Source: Bubalus kerabau (lineage: Eukaryota; Chordata; Mammalia; Artiodactyla; Bovidae). From it: DNA of 64,000 nt. The stretch covers positions 46,996,501 to 47,060,500 of the forward strand of contig NC_073637.1 of assembly GCF_029407905.1 (NCBI RefSeq), written 5' to 3'. Position 1 is the first letter of the stretch. Every line of letters begins with the position of its first letter. The notes under the pieces are model-generated. The model searched no databases and was not told where the DNA came from. It saw nothing but the letters and a program-made list of their open reading frames with translations. Below, piece by piece: positions 58,441-64,000 of the stretch. Position numbers and translations under genes: made by a program.

Positions 58441-60136
58441 GTTCTACTTAAAAAAAATTTTTTTTTTTAATCTTCGAAGTCCCTATCGTTACACAAAATA
58501 ACATGTTCTCAGGCTCTAGGGATTATGACATAGCCGCCTTTGGGAATCAGTATTGTCTGCCACAGGAGGTTTAAAATGATTGATTCTTATGTAGATTTCT
58601 CATACCCCTCTGCTCTGAGTGAGAACACCAATACCAGGGCAGTCACAAACCCTACTTGCCTAGAATTTGAGTAGTTTGGGCCTGGCAACACTGCCTCAGC
58701 TTGTTTCATTTATTTTCTGACATTTAAACAGGAGTCAATCTTTCAAAATATTAATTCTGAACTTTTAAAAACGTCTATTAAGTAACCATAAATATTAATT
58801 TTTTTATCTCCTGCTTTCTCATCCCTCAACTTTAATAGTGTGTCGAATATTATTTTATACCCAAACCATTTTCCTTTTATTTTTTTGCTAAGTATTAAAT
58901 TTGAAGGTTGAACAAAGGAAAGCACCTCATCAAGGAGTAATGGGTTTACCTTGCAGTCAGGGTGAAAAAATTCTCTCTGATCCAGACGTGCAGGAGTCTC
59001 CATCCTTCTTAATTGATTTTACACTTCTACTTCACTTGCAGACACAAAAATACTTGGTCCAAAAAAGAAATGAGAAATCACAATGGCTTGAGGTTGAGTT
59101 TTTGAGTGAATCAGCACAAAGTTGTTCCACGAATGTTTTCGTCGTTTTTTAAGAGGCAATGAAATTAAGTGGAAAAAAACCTCAGTCAAACCACTGCTTT
59201 CTGCCTCGTGTTTCCCATCTACGAGTTGGAAGAGCCCTGTCTTCCCTTATCTTATTATGTAATTTTGAAACGTGAAATGTACAGGCTAATGGGCCTTTAC
59301 AGCATTAGGTCACATTCATGTATTTGTTTTGCATGTGTTTAAGGTTGAATTCAGTTTTATGGACACACTTCAAACTTCTGAGGTTGTGTTCTCTTCATTC
59401 TAATCTCTCACTCAGCTCACTGGATATTTGGCAAGTATCTATTCCTTCAATAAATATTCAATAAAATGCCTGACTTGTGCTCTGAAAGGGCAAACTGGAA
59501 ATTCCCATGCAACATAATTATAAAACTTAGACAAGTGCATAAAACCTTGAATGTGGAATAAGCTGTAAGCATAAATGCTGAAGAATGGGTCTGGAAAAAG
59601 TACCGTCAATGAATTGGCAGAAAGGAGATGGGCAAATGGAAAAGCTGCAGGGAGTCTAAGACCTTCAGTGAATCATTTTGTATTGACTCTGCTATAATAA
59701 GCAAAAACCAAATACGGGTAGCCATTTCAAATGGCTTACACTATATTAACATTCAAATGAACAGCAATATTCAAAAAAATTAATTCAGCTTATTTAAGCT
59801 AAATTTTTCTTACAATTACACATATCACATACACACTTATACATGAGTAGGAGTAAAATGCCTCAGTGCCTAAAGTTCTAGAAAAATTACTGTGATGGTT
59901 TTTCAATATTCTCATTGGTGTTAAGTATCTCTTACACCACTGAATCTCTCTCCAGTGGCTGGATAGAACCCAAAACAAGAGATATAGTTTCTTTGAGGTC
60001 CAAAGTTTCCACCCAGAGGACAAACCTTCAAAGTTAGGAGGGATTAAGGAGATCATGGACCACGGTAGTTTCAAGTGCCATTGATCATGAGAGCTAAGGT
60101 TCTTATCTTTCATCAGGGGAGCTCAGTTTCTGTGAT
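58441..60136. other. Intergenic, nothing assigned
   Basis: AT-rich DNA; open frames up to 104 codons without a recognisable product. Confidence 0.5.
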
Positions 60137-63100
60137 TGGTTGCCCTGTTCAGTTCAGTAGCTCAGTCGTGTCCAATCTTTGTGACCCCATGGACTGCAGC
60201 ACGCCAGGCCTCCCTGTTCATCACCAACTCCCGGAGTTTACTGAAACTCATGTCCATTGAGTCGGTGATGCCATCCAGCCATCTCATCCTCTGTCGTCCC
60301 CTTCTCCTCCTGCCCTCAATCCTTCCCAGCATCAGGGTCTTTTCAAATGAGTCAGTTCTTCACATCAGGTAGCCAAAGTATTGGAGTTTCAGCTTTTGCA
60401 TCAGTTCTTCCAATGAATATTCAAGACTGATTTCGTTCAGGATGGACTGGTTAGATCTCCTTGCAGTCCAAGAACTCTCAAGAGTCTTCTCCAACACCAC
60501 AGTTCAAAAGCATCAATTCTTCAGCACTCAGCTTTCTTTATAGTCCAACTCAGCTGAAACTCCAGTACTTTGGCCACCTCATGTGAAGAGTTGACTCATT
60601 GGAAAAGACTCTGATGCTGGGAGGGATAGGGGGCAGGAGGAGAAGGGGACGACAGAGGATGAGATGGCTGGATGGCATCACTGACTCGATGGACATGAGT
60701 CTCAGTGAACTCCGGGAGATGGTGATGGACAGGGAGGCCTGGCGTGCTGAGATTCATGGAGTTGCAAAGAGTCGGACATGACTGAGCGACTGAACTGAAC
60801 TGAACTCACATCCATACATGACTACTGGAAAAACCATAGCTTTGACTAGATGGACCTTTGTTGGCAAAGTAATGTCTCTGCTTTTTAATATGCTTTCTAG
60901 GTTGGTCATAACTTTTCTTCCAAGAAGTAAGCATCTTTTAATTTCATGGATGCAGTAAGCATCTTTTAATTTCATGGATGCAGTCACCATCTGCAGTGAT
61001 GTTGGAGACCAAAAAAATAAAGTAAGCCGCCGTTTCCACTGTTTCCCCATCTATTTACCTTGAAGTGATGGGACTAGATGCCATAATTTTCGTTTTCTGA
61101 ATGCTGAGTTTTAAGCCAACTTTTTCACTCTTCTCTTTCACTTTCAAAAAGGGCTCTTTAGTTCTTTTTTGCTTTCTACCATAAGGGTGGTGTCATCTGC
61201 ATATCTGAGGTTATTGATATTTCTCCCAGCAATCTTGATTCCAGGTTGTGCTTCTTCCAGCCCAGAGTTTCTCATGATGTGCTCTGGATATAAGTTAAAT
61301 AAGCAGGGTGACAATATACAGCCTTGACGTACTCCTTTTCCTATTTGGAACTGGTCAGTTGTCCCATGTCCAGTTCTAACTGTTGCTTCCTGACCTGCAT
61401 ACAGATTTCTCAAGAGGCAGGTCAGGTGGTCTGGTCTGGTATTCCCATCTCATGAAGAATTTTCTGCAGTTTGTTGTGATTCACACAGTCAAAGGCTTTG
61501 GCATAGTCAATAAAGCAGAAGTAGATGTTTCTCTGGAACTCTGTTGCTTTTTCGATGATACAACGGGTATTGGCAATTTGATCCCTGGTTCTTCTGCTTT
61601 TTCTAAATCTTGCTTGAACATCTGGAAGTTCATGGTTCACATACTGTTGAAGCCTGGTTTCGAGAATTTTGAGCATTACTTTGCTAGCATGTGAGATGAG
61701 TGGAATTGTGCGGTAGTTTGAGCATTCTTTGGCATTGCCTTTCTTTGAGGTTGGAATGAAAACTGATCTTTCAGTCCTGTGGCCACTGCTGAGTTTTCCA
61801 AATTTGCTGGCATATTGAGGGCAGCACTTTCACAGCATCATCTTTCAGGATTTGAAATAGCTCAACTGGAATTCCATCATCTCCACTAGCTTTGTTCGTA
61901 GTGATGTTTCCTAAGGCCCACTTGAGTTGACAATCCAGGATGCCTGGCTCTATGTGAGTGATCACACCATCATGGTTATCTGGGTCATGAAGATCTTTTT
62001 TGTATAGTTCCTTAGTGTATTTTTGCCACTTCTTCTTAATATCTTCTCCTTCTGTTAGGTTCTCTACCATTTCTGTCCTTTATTATGCTCATCTTTACAT
62101 GAAATATTCCCTTAGGATCTCAAATTTTCTTGAAGAAATCTCCAGTCTTTCCCATTCTATTATTTTCCTCTATTTCTTTGCATTGATCTCTGAGGAAGGG
62201 TTTCTTATATTTCCTTGCTATTCTTTGGAACTCTGGATTCAGATGGGTATATCTTTCCTTTTCTCCTTTTCCTTAGCTTCTTTTCTTGTCTCAGCTATTT
62301 GTAAGGCCTTGTCAGACAACCATTTTGCCTTTTTGCATTTCTTTTTCTTGGGGATGGTCTTGATCTCTGCCTCCTATACAGTGTCATGAACCTCCCTACA
62401 TAGTTCTTCAGGCACTCTATCAGATCCAATCCCTTGAATCTATTTTTCACTTCCACTGTATAATCATAAGGGGTTTGATTTTGGTCATAACTGAATGGTC
62501 TAGTGGTTTTCCCTACTTTCTTCAATTTAAGTCTGAATTTGGCAATAAGGAGTTCATGATCCGAGCCACAGTCAGCTCCTGGTCTTATTTTTGCTGAGTG
62601 TATAGAGTTTCTGCATCTTTGCCTGCAAAGAATATAATCAATCTGATTTTGGTGTTGACCATATGGTGATGTCCCTGTGTAGAGTCTTCTCTTGTGTTGT
62701 TGGAAGAGGGTGTTTGCTATGACCAGTGTGTTCTCTTGGCAATATTCTATTAGCCTTTGTCCTGCTTCATTCTGTACTCCAAGGCCAAATTTTCCTGTTA
62801 CTCCAGGTGTTTCTTGACTTCCCACTTTTGCATTCTAGTCCCCTATAATGAAAAGGACATCTTTTTGGGTGTTAGTTCTAGAAGGTCTTGTATGTCTTCA
62901 TAGAACCATTCAACTTCAGCTTCTTCAGCATTCCTGGTTGGGGCACAGACTTGGATTACTGTGATATTGAATGGTTTGCCTTGGAAACGAACAGAAATCA
63001 TTCTGTCGTTTTTGAAACTGCATTCTGGTACTTCATTTTGGACTCTTGTTGACTATGATGGCTACTCCATTTCTTCTAAGGGTTTCTTGCCCACAGTAGT

Positions 63101-63742
63101 AGATATAATGGTCATCTGAGTTGAATTCACCCATTCCATTCCATTTTAGTTCACTGATTCCTAGAATGTCAACGTTCACTCTTTCCATCTTCTGTTTGAC
63201 CACTTCTAATTTACCTTGATTCATGGACTTAACATTCCAGGTTCCTATGCAATATTGCTCTTTACAGCATCAGACCTTGCCTCTATCACCAGTCACATCC
63301 ACAACTGGGTGTTGTTTTTGCTTTGGCTCCATCTCTTCATTCTTTCTGGAGTTCTTCATTCTTTCTCCACTGATCTCCAGTAGCAAATTGGGCACCTACC
63401 GACCTGGAGAGTTCATCTTTCAGTGTCTTATCTTTTTGCCTTTTCATACTGTCATGGGGTTCTCAAGGCAAGAATACTGAAGTGGATTGCCATTCCCTTC
63501 TCCAGTGGACCACATTTTGTCAGAACTCTCCACCATGACCCATCCGTCTTGGGTGGCCCTACAGAGCATGGCTCATAGTTTTTTTGAGTTAGACAAGGCT
63601 GTGGTCCATGTGATCAGATTGGTTAGTTTTCTGTGATTGTGGTTTTCGGTCTGTCTGCTCTCTGATGGAGAGGTTAAGAGGCTTATGGATAGCATCTGTA
63701 TGGTGCTGGAGCGCCTATAAGGAGATACCCCACGTCCAAGGT
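60137..63742 (-). mobile_element. Long BovB copy with nested fragment and inverted 5' end
   Basis: Reverse copy covering the 3' end (60137-60549), RT region (YADD within the frame at 61144-61413; FIDYAKAFDCVNH at 61422-61676), endonuclease region (62295-63224) and 5' region to about 63667. It is interrupted by a sense BovB 3' fragment at 60550-60805, has a 28-bp duplication at 60929-60984 and ends with a sense-oriented 5' piece at about 63685-63742. Frames are broken in many places. Confidence 0.9.
60550..60805 (+). mobile_element. Sense BovB 3' end nested in the antisense copy
   Basis: AGCTGAAACTCCAGTACTTT to GACTGAACTGAACTGAA. The host element reads TAGTCCAACT before it and CACATCCATACATGAC after it. 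It forms an inverted repeat of about 250 bp with 60137-60400. Confidence 0.88.
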
Positions 63743-64000
63743 TGCCCTGAGGTTGTTACTATTCATTCTGTTTGCTAAAAGAGGCTGCATGCAAGCTAGA
63801 TAACTTCCTGTGTTGATCTAGATAGGATGAGTATACATGCTGACTCCACCCATCTAACTGACCCCACCCATCTAACTGCCCAATTCTATTAATCTTCACA
63901 TTAAGCAAACCCCACATGTTGGTTTAAAGAAGATGTTACTGCCAGAAATGGAACTTACCAGTCATGATTCACATAACCATATACTTTGTGGAGAATCCAA
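63743..64000. other. Intergenic, nothing assigned
   Basis: A short direct repeat (CCACCCATCTAACTG, 63846-63878) is seen; nothing else. Confidence 0.5.

Noticed and set aside
1..64000. CRISPR arrays, operons, phage or plasmid genes
   Set aside because: The whole window has mammalian repeat content and a spliced gene; no regular spacer arrays or bacterial-type gene clusters are present.

Overview
The window is nuclear DNA from a ruminant, most likely a bovid. The evidence is the repeat content: dozens of copies of the tRNA-Glu/BovA SINEs (Bov-tA, Bov-A2), the CHR-type tRNA SINEs of ruminants and whales, and several copies of the RTE retrotransposon BovB. The species cannot be fixed from the sequence alone. 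No bacterial, plasmid, phage or CRISPR content is seen.

The only host gene I can support is NOV (CCN3) on the minus strand. Its five coding exons lie between 27243 (start codon) and 20133 (stop), with a TATA box at 27351-27357, a CpG-rich promoter at about 26780-27930 and a 3' UTR reaching to about 18870. All four introns are GT-AG and the phases join without a frameshift into a 346-residue secreted matricellular protein: signal peptide, IGFBP, VWC, TSP1 and CTCK domains, one per exon. Its C terminus ends at a TAA where human CCN3 continues for 12 more residues; a second in-frame TAA sits exactly where the human stop aligns.

Layout: 1-18870 is intergenic and repeat-rich (short DNA transposon remnants, MIR, L1 3' ends, Bov SINEs). 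18870-27330 is NOV. 27330-36400 is upstream intergenic DNA with SINEs and an L1 3' end. 36400-39330 is an old antisense L1. 40345-64000 is dominated by BovB: 3' fragments at 40345, 42805 and 57095, a nearly full-length but broken sense copy at 44785-48440, an internally deleted antisense copy at 51481-53170, and a long antisense copy at 60137-63742 with a nested sense fragment and an inverted 5' end.

I found no new multi-gene system. The observations most worth checking are the shortened NOV C terminus, a Bov SINE inserted 35 nt from a NOV splice acceptor with a target duplication that keeps the pyrimidine tract, an RFX-like X-box beside a CCAAT box in the NOV promoter, IRF-like motifs carried by Bov-A2 copies, and two retrotransposon copies with 5' inversions.
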